In this document: positions 1 to 7,157 of the stretch, piece by piece | Layout: every line of letters starts with the position of its first letter | Position numbering within the stretch: position 1 is the stretch's first letter | Source: an uncultured Muribaculum sp. | GTDB taxonomy: Bacteria; Bacteroidota; Bacteroidia; Bacteroidales; Muribaculaceae | NCBI GenBank assembly: GCA_910578785.1 | Contig: CAJTSJ010000030.1 | Span: 1 to 31,057, forward strand | Direction of reading: 5' to 3' | DNA: 31,057 bases | Position numbers and translations under genes: made by a program | The notes under the pieces: generated by a model | What the model was told of the DNA's origin: nothing | The model's database searches: none | The model's input: the letters and a program-made list of their open reading frames with translations, nothing else

Positions 1-2
1 TA

Positions 3-260
3 ACCGCCTATGCCTACACCGGCCCGGAAGATGACGGCGGCACTCTGATAGAGGCGGCCGACGACAGCCGGGATGCCTTGATAAACGGGGTAATCCGCAG
101 CCTGTACTCGCAGACCGAGGAGGACGCGATAAAGACCCACCAGATACTCGCGCTCACCAACCCGGGTCACGACAAGGCCGCCGACTACGCCTCGGAGTGG
201 GCGAGGTTCAACATCGACCGCGAAGAGGCCATAAGGACGGTTGACTCATGGTTCGAATGA
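3..260 (+). CDS. C-terminal end of an unrecognised protein (5' partial)
   Basis: An open frame runs in from the left window edge and stops with TGA at 258-260, giving about 85 C-terminal residues. The residues are acidic and Ala/Asp/Glu-rich, with no membrane segment and no motif I can assign; it ends in SWFE. The frame stays open back to position 3, and codon use (many GCC, GAC and CTC codons) fits a real gene, so I read this as the end of a longer protein rather than a small gene starting at the ATA/ATG-type codons inside it. A hairpin that could terminate it lies 28 bp downstream. No function is proposed. Confidence 0.6.
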   Translation, partial: TAYAYTGPEDDGGTLIEAADDSRDALINGVIRSLYSQTEEDAIKTHQILALTNPGHDKAADYASEWARFNIDREEAIRTVDSWFE

Positions 261-288
261 TATTGGAACTATAATATAACGGCATTAA

Positions 289-319
289 AGAGGCGCGGAC
301 TGGTGAAGTCTGCGCCTCT
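289..319 (+). terminator. Probable transcription terminator hairpin
   Basis: A 13-bp stem (289-301 with 307-319, one G-T pair) closes a 5-nt loop just after the stop codon at 260. The stem is GC-rich in its centre. The run of T after it is weak (CTAATGTTTG), so it may be only partly efficient. Confidence 0.6.
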
Positions 320-346
320 CTAATGTTTGTAGATAGTATGAATTGG

Positions 347-409
347 GATACGCTTCGTTTTATAGAATGATACGCTTCGTTTTATAGCCCTGGAACATTT
401 CGTTTTGCG
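347..409. repeat. Short direct repeats, period 22 bp, at the GH43 truncation point
   Basis: The 19-mer GATACGCTTCGTTTTATAG occurs exactly at 347-365 and again at 369-387. A degraded third copy sharing TTCGTTTT lies at about 393-409. Recognisable GH43-type coding sequence begins immediately after this third copy. The array is too short and too irregular to be a CRISPR. Confidence 0.75.
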
Positions 410-1055
410 GATTATAAATCCATTGGGCCCGTATAAGCCTATGGGAATATATATGAGGGCTCACGGACACGACACCACCCACGGGTCGATTGTGAAGTTC
501 AAAGATAAGTGGTATCAGTTTTACCATACAGCCGATTATTCAGGCAGGGGCAATCTGCGTTCCGTCTGCTTTGATGAGCTGACGTACGGACCTGACGGTA
601 CCATCAACATGGTCAACACGTGGGGCGAACCATATCTGTCGACTCCGATTACTTTGCTGGCATCTTCTCCTTTGAATGTAGCCGCTGTCAACTATAATAA
701 AGGGGGTAATTCCAAAGGCCACTTTAACCGTAACAAGATTGCTCCTGACCGAAGTCTCGGACAGGTTGACCTTGACTCGGAGGAATGGCTTAGATTCAGC
801 ATAAATACTGAAAAGCAAGGCAATTACAAAGTGAAGGCTTCGGTTCGGCAGAATGAACCGGCGTCCAGAATGGCTTTCCTTGAAGATGTCGAATACCTGA
901 CTGAAATGAACGGCATCGGTCTGCCCTCGGACGCTGTCGGAAAGTGGCAGGAAATGTCGTTTGACGTCCCGTTGCAGGAAGGGGAGCATGTCATAGAGTT
1001 TAGAGTTAAGAAAGGTAATATATCAATTAAAAATTTCACTATTGAATATGAGTAG
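405..1055 (+). pseudogene. 5'-truncated GH43 glycosidase remnant with C-terminal CBM6-like domain
   Basis: The frame encodes only the last part of a GH43 enzyme: a closing propeller segment with the typical HGSIVKFKDKWYQFYH pattern and a following RSVCFDEL stretch, then a beta-sandwich resembling CBM6 (about residues 95-216). The catalytic Asp/Asp/Glu residues of GH43 would lie upstream and are absent. The only start codon is a TTG at 405. The frame is closed by a TAG at 363-365, and no GH43-like sequence or signal peptide precedes it. Full GH43 plus CBM6 enzymes are normally more than 450 residues, so this 216-residue piece is most likely a decayed gene whose 5' two-thirds were deleted. Its stop overlaps the start of the next gene by 8 bp, as expected if the two once formed an operon. 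The CBM6 part could in principle survive as a cytoplasmic fragment, but it has no export signal. Confidence 0.7.
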
Positions 1056-2325
1056 ACTAACAGGTTTCAGCAAGAAGATTTTAGTTTGTCTGACATGTGC
1101 CATGACCGTCGGTGTCCACACATTGGCCGGCACGAGGCATTCGTCCACGACAAAATATCCTTCCTACGAGGGGCTAATTATGGCCGGTTATCAGGGATGG
1201 TTTCACAAGCCCGCCAAAGGCACATGGTTTGGCAATGAAGATCAGGTGCGCATAGACATGTGGCCTGATGTAAGTGAGTATGAAAACACTTATCCTACTG
1301 GATTGAAGCATTCCGACGGCTCAGTGGCCCGATTCTTTTCGTCTGACGATGAGCAGACAGTGAAAGTCCACTTCAAGTGGATGAAGGATTATGGCCTTGA
1401 CGGAGTGTTCATGCAAAGATTCTGGGGCGCGGCCAAACCTCAGGCGCGAAAAAACAGCAACGTTCTCCGCTATGCGATGAAGGCCGCCTCTGACAATGGA
1501 CGGGCCATCGGTGTCATGTATGACTTGTCGGGATTAAATCCGAACACAGACAACTGTTCGATGCTCATAGACGACTGGAAGTATCTGGTAGATTCACTTA
1601 AGGTCACTAATCCGGAAGGCGAAAACACTTATGTGTTCTACAATGGACGTCCGCTTGTGACTATATGGGGTGTAGGTTTCCCGGATCGTCCTTACAACAT
1701 CCGGAATATTGGTCTTGAACGATTTATGGACTTTCTCAAAAACGATCCCGAATACGGCGGATGCAGCATAATGCTTGGTGTCCCGACTTTCTGGCGTGAT
1801 CTGAATTCGGATTGTGTCAATGACCCTTACCTGCACGAATTGATAGGTAAGTGCGACATTGTGCTACCTTGGATGGTCCAGCGCTTCTCTCCGTTGCTGC
1901 ATAACGACATGGACCGTTACCGCGACGTGATTCTGGGCGATATAAAGTGGTGTAAAGAGCGAGGTATAGGTTATGTGCCTGTTGTGACTCCTGGATTCAG
2001 CTGGCACAATCTTAGCCGTTTTGAATTTCCTGACGACGTGAAGCCTGCGGGTTCGATTCCACGTCAGGGGGGACGGTTCTATTGGCAACAAATCTATACA
2101 GCGCTTAACTCAGGAGCTACGATGCTCTACATAGCCATGTTTGACGAAGTAAACGAGGGTACTGCTATATTCAAATGTTCAGACAATCCTCCGGTGGGTA
2201 AGGATATTCAGTTTGTTGGTATGGACGGTATGCCGAGCGACCACTATCTTTGGCTGACAGGTCAGGCGGGACGCATGCTTCGCCACGAACTGCCATTGAG
2301 CAAGCAACTTCCATCAAGGGAATAG
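1048..2325 (+). CDS. Exported GH71/GH99-like glycoside hydrolase
   Basis: About 425 residues. I start at ATG 1048, which overlaps the upstream stop; an in-frame TTG at 1042 is the alternative. The N-terminus has a basic stretch (SKK) followed by a hydrophobic segment, consistent with a signal peptide, so the product should be periplasmic or surface-exposed. The body resembles the GH71/GH99-like proteins common in Bacteroidetes: GLIMAGYQGWF near the mature N-terminus, then RIDMWPDVSEYE, a DYGLDGVFMQRFWG barrel strand, VTIWGVGF, and near the C-terminus a FDEVNEGTAIFK segment that carries acidic residues in the likely active site. GH99 proper is endo-alpha-mannosidase, but relatives in plant-glycan loci are often uncharacterised, so the substrate is unknown. 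The partner upstream (GH43) is broken, which may leave this gene without its original operon context or promoter. Confidence 0.65.
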   Translation: MSRLTGFSKKILVCLTCAMTVGVHTLAGTRHSSTTKYPSYEGLIMAGYQGWFHKPAKGTWFGNEDQVRIDMWPDVSEYENTYPTGLKHSDGSVARFFSSDDEQTVKVHFKWMKDYGLDGVFMQRFWGAAKPQARKNSNVLRYAMKAASDNGRAIGVMYDLSGLNPNTDNCSMLIDDWKYLVDSLKVTNPEGENTYVFYNGRPLVTIWGVGFPDRPYNIRNIGLERFMDFLKNDPEYGGCSIMLGVPTFWRDLNSDCVNDPYLHELIGKCDIVLPWMVQRFSPLLHNDMDRYRDVILGDIKWCKERGIGYVPVVTPGFSWHNLSRFEFPDDVKPAGSIPRQGGRFYWQQIYTALNSGATMLYIAMFDEVNEGTAIFKCSDNPPVGKDIQFVGMDGMPSDHYLWLTGQAGRMLRHELPLSKQLPSRE

Positions 2326-2365
2326 TGCGTAAGCAACAGTAGCAGTTAGGTTATTATATAAAATG

Positions 2366-2404
2366 ATTGCCGGAAGTCGAAGCCAATACTCGATTTCCGG
2401 CAAT
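2366..2404. terminator. Bidirectional terminator between convergent genes
   Basis: A 15-bp stem (2366-2380 with 2390-2404, one G-T pair) with a 9-nt loop sits between the stop of the GH99-like gene (2325) and the stop of argE (2422). It is followed by TTTAGTTTTTA on the plus side and preceded by an A/T-rich stretch, so it can serve both strands. Confidence 0.8.
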
Positions 2405-2421
2405 TTTAGTTTTTATATCAT

Positions 2422-3483
2422 TTATAAATGAAGATTGGAAAGAAGACGCACGTAGATGGCGATGGCCTCGCGTATTTCGTCGAGAAGGATGTATTCGTCG
2501 GCCGAATGTGAGCGGGCGGAGTCTCCAGGCCCGACCTTTACCGACGGCCACGGCATGAGAGCCTGGTCGCTCAATGTGGGCGAACCGAATGGTTCGAATC
2601 CCATCATTGTCAGTCGTCGGACAATGGGGTGGTCCTTTGGAATCGACGATGGATTAAGTCTTGTGGAGCGTGGCGTAATACGGCATTCCGGCACGGCATC
2701 GCGGAGAATGCGCAGTGTCTCTTCATTGGTGTAGGCGTCGGTGGTGCGCACGTCGGCTACCATACGGCACAAAGCGGGAACTACGTTGTGCTGTGTGCCG
2801 GCTTCAATCTGTGTTACACTTATTTTTACAGGTCCGAGAACGGAAGATTCGTTTTTGAATTTAAATCCACGCAAGGTTTCAATCACAGGCAAGGCGCGGT
2901 AAATCGCATTGATTCCTTCGTCGCGTGCGGCATGGCCTGCTTTGCCGTCGACTTCGATGTCAAGTACCATAAGCCCTTTTTCGGCTATGGCCGGACGCAT
3001 GCCGGTAGGTTCGCCGACGATGGCCACATCTACCTTAGGAAGGTGGGGTATGACGGATTCTATTCCGTCGCGTCCGCTGACTTCTTCTTCGCTCGATGCC
3101 AAAAAGATGAGGTTGTAGGTGCGCTCGGCCTCGGCCATGTGAAGGAATGCGGTAAGAAGCGACACTACGGAAGCTCCGGCATCGTTGCTCCCGAGACCGT
3201 ACAAACGGCCTTCATCGTCAACATCGGGCGAAAACGGATCGCGGGTCCATGCATCGGTAGGGCGCACTGTGTCGATGTGGGAATTGAGCAGAATGGTAGG
3301 TTTGGCGGAATCATAGCCTGAGTCGACGGCCCAGACGTTATTGCCTCTGCGCGACGGCTTGATGCCATGCTCTAATAAAAAGTTTTCAATGACGATGGCC
3401 GCGTTCCCCTCATTGTGGCTTACCGAGGGGGTCGCTATCAATTTTTTCAGCAAGTCTACGGCTTGATAATACAATTCATCCAT
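2422..3483 (-). CDS. argE: M20 family acetylornithine (or succinylornithine) deacetylase, ArgE-like
   Basis: 353 residues, about the usual length of the Bacteroidetes enzyme. It is a cytoplasmic di-zinc M20 hydrolase expected to remove the acyl group from N-acyl-ornithine in arginine synthesis; members of this phylum can use N-succinyl intermediates. Visible metal and catalytic residues: H69 and D71 in SHIDTV, D101 in GSNDAG, the E132/E133 pair in SSEEEVSG, E158 in VGEPTG, and H326 in RSHSADEY. A dimerisation-lid segment (KAGHAARDEG, around 181-190) interrupts the catalytic domain as expected. No signal peptide is present. It stands alone, with no other arg genes in the window. It is convergent with the GH99-like gene and divergent from the kdu operon. 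Other M20 amidohydrolases with small substrates are the main alternative. Confidence 0.8.
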   Translation of the reverse strand: MDELYYQAVDLLKKLIATPSVSHNEGNAAIVIENFLLEHGIKPSRRGNNVWAVDSGYDSAKPTILLNSHIDTVRPTDAWTRDPFSPDVDDEGRLYGLGSNDAGASVVSLLTAFLHMAEAERTYNLIFLASSEEEVSGRDGIESVIPHLPKVDVAIVGEPTGMRPAIAEKGLMVLDIEVDGKAGHAARDEGINAIYRALPVIETLRGFKFKNESSVLGPVKISVTQIEAGTQHNVVPALCRMVADVRTTDAYTNEETLRILRDAVPECRITPRSTRLNPSSIPKDHPIVRRLTMMGFEPFGSPTLSDQALMPWPSVKVGPGDSARSHSADEYILLDEIREAIAIYVRLLSNLHL

Positions 3484-3545
3484 GATGCAAAAATACTCAA
3501 AAATGGCCGGATTCGGAGCCGGACGGGTAAAAAACTCTATGCCAA

Positions 3546-3578
3546 TTGTTTTTTATAAATAAAAATTCCTTAATTTTG
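3546..3578 (+). promoter_or_regulatory. Candidate promoter of the kdu operon (Bacteroidetes type)
   Basis: TAATTTTG at 3571-3578 matches the Bacteroidetes -7 element TAnnTTTG exactly. A TTG at 3546-3548 lies 22 bp upstream, where the -33 element is expected. This would give an untranslated leader of about 105 nt before kduD. A second -7 match (TATTTTTG, 3626-3633) lies closer to the gene but lacks a clear -33 partner. Confidence 0.5.
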
Positions 3579-3691
3579 TGGCGGGCATAGTAATCTCGAT
3601 GAGATGGCTCCATAAACAGATTGAGTATTTTTGTATCGTTTTACGTATATCTTAATATCGAATACATAATAACCAGAATATACATTGCAAT

Positions 3692-4486
3692 ATGGTAAAT
3701 TTTTCATTAGAAGGAAAGGTGGCTCTTGTCACCGGTGCCGCATACGGTATCGGTCTGGCCATTGCTCAGGCTTATGCCGAGGCAGGTGCAAAAGTTGTGT
3801 TTAACTGCTCGCGTCAGGAGACTGTAGACCGCGGTCTTAAGGCGTATAAGGAACTCGGCATTGATGCCAAAGGCTATGTATGCGATGTGACCGACGAAGC
3901 TTCTGTAAAGGATATGATAGCCAAGATTGAAGCTGAGGTTGGAACCATTGACATCCTTGTAAACAATGCCGGAATCATAAAGCGCATACCTATGACCGAA
4001 ATGTCGGTTGAAGATTTTGAACGTGTCATCGATGTGGATCTCGTGGGCCCGTTCATCATGTCGAAGGCTGTGCTTCCCGGTATGATAAAGAAGGGTGCCG
4101 GAAAGATTATTAATGTATGCTCAATGATGTCGGAGCTCGGACGCGAGACAGTGTCGGCCTACGCGGCCGCAAAGGGTGGCCTGAAGATGCTTACCCGCAA
4201 CATCGCATCTGAGTACGGCGAATACAATATTCAGTGCAATGGCATCGGCCCGGGCTATATAGCCACCGAACAGACGGCTCCGCTCCGTGAGATTCAGCCC
4301 GATGGTTCGCGTCATCCTTTCGACCAGTTTATAATAGCCAAGACTCCTGCCGCACGATGGGGAACTCCTGACGACCTGAAGGGTCCGGCATTGTTCCTGG
4401 CCTCGGAAGCATCCGATTTCGTCAACGGCCACGTACTTTATGTCGACGGAGGTATACTCGCATATATCGGAAAACAGCCTAAGTAA
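3692..4486 (+). CDS. kduD: 2-keto-3-deoxygluconate 5-dehydrogenase type SDR (KduD)
   Basis: 264 residues, a classical short-chain dehydrogenase with no signal peptide, hence cytoplasmic. The NAD(P) motif TGAAYGIG is at 14-21, NNAG at 91-94, and the catalytic S144, Y157 and K161 are in place (YAAAK). The C-terminal half carries the substrate-lid segment typical of the gluconate 5-dehydrogenase/KduD group. Alone it could be called gluconate 5-dehydrogenase, but it is the first gene of an operon that also encodes KduI, so reduction of 3-deoxy-D-glycero-2,5-hexodiulosonate to 2-keto-3-deoxygluconate is the best reading. KdgK and KdgA, which would complete the pathway, are not in the window. The DUF4861 lipoprotein gene starts 22 bp after its stop. 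Confidence 0.82.
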   Translation: MVNFSLEGKVALVTGAAYGIGLAIAQAYAEAGAKVVFNCSRQETVDRGLKAYKELGIDAKGYVCDVTDEASVKDMIAKIEAEVGTIDILVNNAGIIKRIPMTEMSVEDFERVIDVDLVGPFIMSKAVLPGMIKKGAGKIINVCSMMSELGRETVSAYAAAKGGLKMLTRNIASEYGEYNIQCNGIGPGYIATEQTAPLREIQPDGSRHPFDQFIIAKTPAARWGTPDDLKGPALFLASEASDFVNGHVLYVDGGILAYIGKQPK

Positions 4487-4508
4487 CAGTTATTTGACAA
4501 ATAGGCTG

Positions 4509-5735
4509 ATGAATCTATTGCTTAAATGTGCCATTCCCGGATTGATGGGAATGGCAATGCTGTTTACCGGATGTTCAAATAGCGTCACTGTAAAGGTGAC
4601 CAATGAGCTTCCTTCTGACCGTCTCGGAGAGATGGTGCAGCTCAACCTTGAAGATGTTAAGGCGCGTGTCGGCGATTCGTTCAGGATAGTGGATTCCGAT
4701 GAAAACGAAGTTCCTTATCAGATAACATACGACGACAAGTTGATATTTTCGGCATCTGTGGCCGCCAATTCCACTTCGTCTTATGATATAGTTGCCGGAG
4801 AACCATCGGTGTCCGATACCATAGCGGTAGGGTATTATTACGCCGGCCGTCAGGATGACATAGCGTGGGAAAACGACAAGGCCGCATACCGTGCTTACGG
4901 TCCCGGCACACAGAACCGCGGCGAACGTGTCTATGGCTATGACGTTTTTACCAAGAGCGTGGAATATCCGGTAGTTGACCATCGTTATAAGCTTGAACTC
5001 GACCCCGCAAACTGGGAACGCCCTAACGCGCTCCGCAAGGAGGGACGCCATCAGGAAGCAGATAGCCTGGTAGACCTGTTCTCGTATCACGTGGACCATG
5101 GCAACGGAATGGACGTCTACACGGTAGGACCTACCCTCGGCGGAGGTGCATCGGCGCTGATGTCTGATTCCGCACTGGTCTATCCGTATGCCTACAAGGA
5201 ATATGAGATTCTTGACAACGGACCTCTTCGCTTTACTGTGAAAATGGTTTATAATCCGTTGACGGTAGGCGAGGACAGTGCTGTAGTGGAGACCCGCGTA
5301 ATAAGTCTTGATGCAGGCTCGTATCTGAACCGTACGGAGCTTACATTTGACGGATTGTCGAAGCCGGCGCCGATAGCGTCGGGAATAGTGGTGCACAAGC
5401 AGAATCCCGAGGGATATGTCTGGAACGACGCTTCGGGCTTCATAGCCTATGCCGATTCGACCGACAATGCACGTAACAATAACGGAGTCATTTACCTCGG
5501 TGCAGTCGTTCCCGGAGGATACGGCAGTGCGCGTATGCTTCCGATGGCCGAGCCGGTAGGTGATGCGTTGGGCCACGTAATTGCAGAATCAGCTTATAAT
5601 CCCGGCGACAAGTATGTGTATTATTGGGGTTCAGGCTGGAGCAAGGGCGGAGTAGATTCCTACGATGATTGGACGAACAGCCTTGCCGATTATTCAGCGC
5701 GCATAGCCAGTCCGTTAATTATAACATTAGAATAA
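4509..5735 (+). CDS. DUF4861 domain lipoprotein
   Basis: 408 residues from ATG 4509. The frame is open further upstream inside kduD, but only the 4509 start puts a proper lipoprotein signal at the N-terminus: a Lys, a hydrophobic stretch, then the lipobox LFTGC with Cys22. The mature protein is a beta-rich domain that I assign to DUF4861 from its pattern (IAWENDKAAYRAYGP, then DVYTVGPTLGGG, then YEILDNGPLRFTVKM and a C-terminal YYWGSGWSKGG). No catalytic activity can be read from the sequence. It lies between kduD and the EIIC gene, with only 1 bp before the latter, so it should act at a membrane on the same uronate pathway. A second DUF4861 protein ends the RG-I operon at 28342-29265. Assignment of the domain is from memory of the family, not a search. 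Confidence 0.72.
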   Translation: MNLLLKCAIPGLMGMAMLFTGCSNSVTVKVTNELPSDRLGEMVQLNLEDVKARVGDSFRIVDSDENEVPYQITYDDKLIFSASVAANSTSSYDIVAGEPSVSDTIAVGYYYAGRQDDIAWENDKAAYRAYGPGTQNRGERVYGYDVFTKSVEYPVVDHRYKLELDPANWERPNALRKEGRHQEADSLVDLFSYHVDHGNGMDVYTVGPTLGGGASALMSDSALVYPYAYKEYEILDNGPLRFTVKMVYNPLTVGEDSAVVETRVISLDAGSYLNRTELTFDGLSKPAPIASGIVVHKQNPEGYVWNDASGFIAYADSTDNARNNNGVIYLGAVVPGGYGSARMLPMAEPVGDALGHVIAESAYNPGDKYVYYWGSGWSKGGVDSYDDWTNSLADYSARIASPLIITLE

Positions 5736-5736
5736 C

Positions 5737-7134
5737 ATGGAAGCAGTTTTTAAATATATCATAGGCCTTGGCGCCGCTGTGATGATGCCTATCATCTTCA
5801 CAATATTGGGCGTGTGCATCGGCATCAAATTCGGCAATGCCTTAAAGAGCGGCCTTAAGGTCGGGGTCGGTTTTGTCGGCCTTTCGATTGTGACAGCGTT
5901 GCTCACATCGAGCCTTGGTCCTGCGCTTGACAGTGTAGTCGGCATTTACGACCTTCAGCTCCACGTGTTCGACATGGGTTGGCCGGCTGCGGCAGCGGTG
6001 GCTTATAACACTGCCGTGGGTGCGTTTATAATTCCTGTCTGCCTTGGCGTGAACATTCTTATGCTTCTGACAAAGACCACCCGTACGGTCAACATCGACC
6101 TTTGGAACTACTGGCACTTTGCGTTCATCGGTGCCGTGGTCTATTTTGCAAGCGACTCCATAGCCTGGGGATTCTTTGCCGCCGTGATTTGCTACATCAT
6201 AACTTTGGTGCTGGCCGATATTACAGCCAAGAAATTTCAGGGTTTCTACGATGGTATGGAGGGCATTTCCATCCCACAGCCTTTCTGTGCCGGATTTGCT
6301 CCGTTTGCCTGGGCCATAAACTGGGTGCTCGACAAGATTCCGGGATTTGACAAACTCGAGATTGATGCGGAAGGAATGAAGAAGAAGTTCGGAGTTCTCG
6401 GCGAGCCTCTGTTTCTCGGAGTCATCGTCGGCATCGTGATAGGTTGCCTTACATGTCGCACTGGTGCTGAGATTATGGATAAAATTCCTTATATCCTCGG
6501 TCTGGGAATCAAGATGGGTGCGGTTATGGAGCTGATACCTCGCATAACAGTGTTGTTCATAGAGGGTCTGAAGCCGATATCCGATTCGACGCGCAGTCTT
6601 ATAGCGCGTAAATTCAAAGGTGCCGAGGGGCTTACTATAGGTATGAGTCCGGCGCTTGTAATCGGCCATCCGACTACGCTTGTCGTTTCGCTTCTGCTTA
6701 TTCCTGTGACGCTGCTTCTTGCTGTGGCGCTTCCGGGCAATCAGTTCCTCCCGCTGGCTTCGCTTGCCGGAATGTTCTATGTGTTCCCTCTCGTGTTGCC
6801 TTACACGAAGGGCAATGTCCTTAAGAGCTTTATAGTGGGCCTGGTCATGATGGTGCTGTCGCTATATATGGTGACTACGCTCGCCTCATGGTTCACATTG
6901 GCGGCGCAGGACGTGTATGTCAACACCGGCGATGCCGCGGTGGCTATACCTGAAGGCTTTGCCGGAGGCAGCCTTGACTTTGCAGGCAGTCCGTTGGCGT
7001 GGGTCATCTTCCAGTGCTGTCAGAATCTTAAATATGTCGGCGTGGCTTTGTTGACTCTCTTTACAATGGGTCTTGTAGTCTGGAACCGTGTGTCCATCAT
7101 TCGGGACCAACGTAAAATTGCTGAAAATAAATAA
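5737..7134 (+). CDS. Orphan PTS galactitol-type permease (EIIC)
   Basis: 465 residues, close to the length of galactitol EIIC proteins (about 450). It is an integral inner-membrane protein with roughly a dozen hydrophobic segments spread over the whole chain and a short basic C-terminus. Recognisable family stretches include GLGAAVMMPIIFTILGVCIG at the N-terminus, FYDGMEGISIPQPFCAGFAPF near 170-190, and MELIPRITVLFIEGLKPIS near 265. No EIIA, EIIB, HPr or EI gene occurs in the window, and Bacteroidetes generally lack a sugar PTS. It therefore probably works as a secondary or facilitated transporter rather than by phosphorylation. Its neighbours (KduD, DUF4861, KduI) point to a keto-deoxyuronate as substrate; that is inference. 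Start ATG 5737 lies 1 bp after the preceding stop, so translation is likely coupled. Confidence 0.82.
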   Translation: MEAVFKYIIGLGAAVMMPIIFTILGVCIGIKFGNALKSGLKVGVGFVGLSIVTALLTSSLGPALDSVVGIYDLQLHVFDMGWPAAAAVAYNTAVGAFIIPVCLGVNILMLLTKTTRTVNIDLWNYWHFAFIGAVVYFASDSIAWGFFAAVICYIITLVLADITAKKFQGFYDGMEGISIPQPFCAGFAPFAWAINWVLDKIPGFDKLEIDAEGMKKKFGVLGEPLFLGVIVGIVIGCLTCRTGAEIMDKIPYILGLGIKMGAVMELIPRITVLFIEGLKPISDSTRSLIARKFKGAEGLTIGMSPALVIGHPTTLVVSLLLIPVTLLLAVALPGNQFLPLASLAGMFYVFPLVLPYTKGNVLKSFIVGLVMMVLSLYMVTTLASWFTLAAQDVYVNTGDAAVAIPEGFAGGSLDFAGSPLAWVIFQCCQNLKYVGVALLTLFTMGLVVWNRVSIIRDQRKIAENK

Positions 7135-7157
7135 TCAAACAAACATAAGTTTAAATA

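Noticed and set aside
347..409. CRISPR-like short direct repeats
   Set aside because: Repeat units are 19 bp separated by only 3 bp, with no spacers and no cas genes.
2629..3321. Plus-strand frame opposite argE (230 codons)
   Set aside because: argE has all M20 metal and catalytic residues on the minus strand; this frame is its shadow.
3626..3633. Second TAnnTTTG match upstream of kduD as the main promoter
   Set aside because: No TTTG/TTG at the expected distance upstream; the box at 3571 with TTG 22 bp upstream is better supported, though both may be used.
4575..5576. Long open frame on the minus strand opposite the DUF4861 lipoprotein gene (333 codons)
   Set aside because: It is antisense to a gene with a lipobox and family-like sequence, and its translation has no coherent domain. 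Codon bias of the plus-strand gene keeps the opposite frame open.
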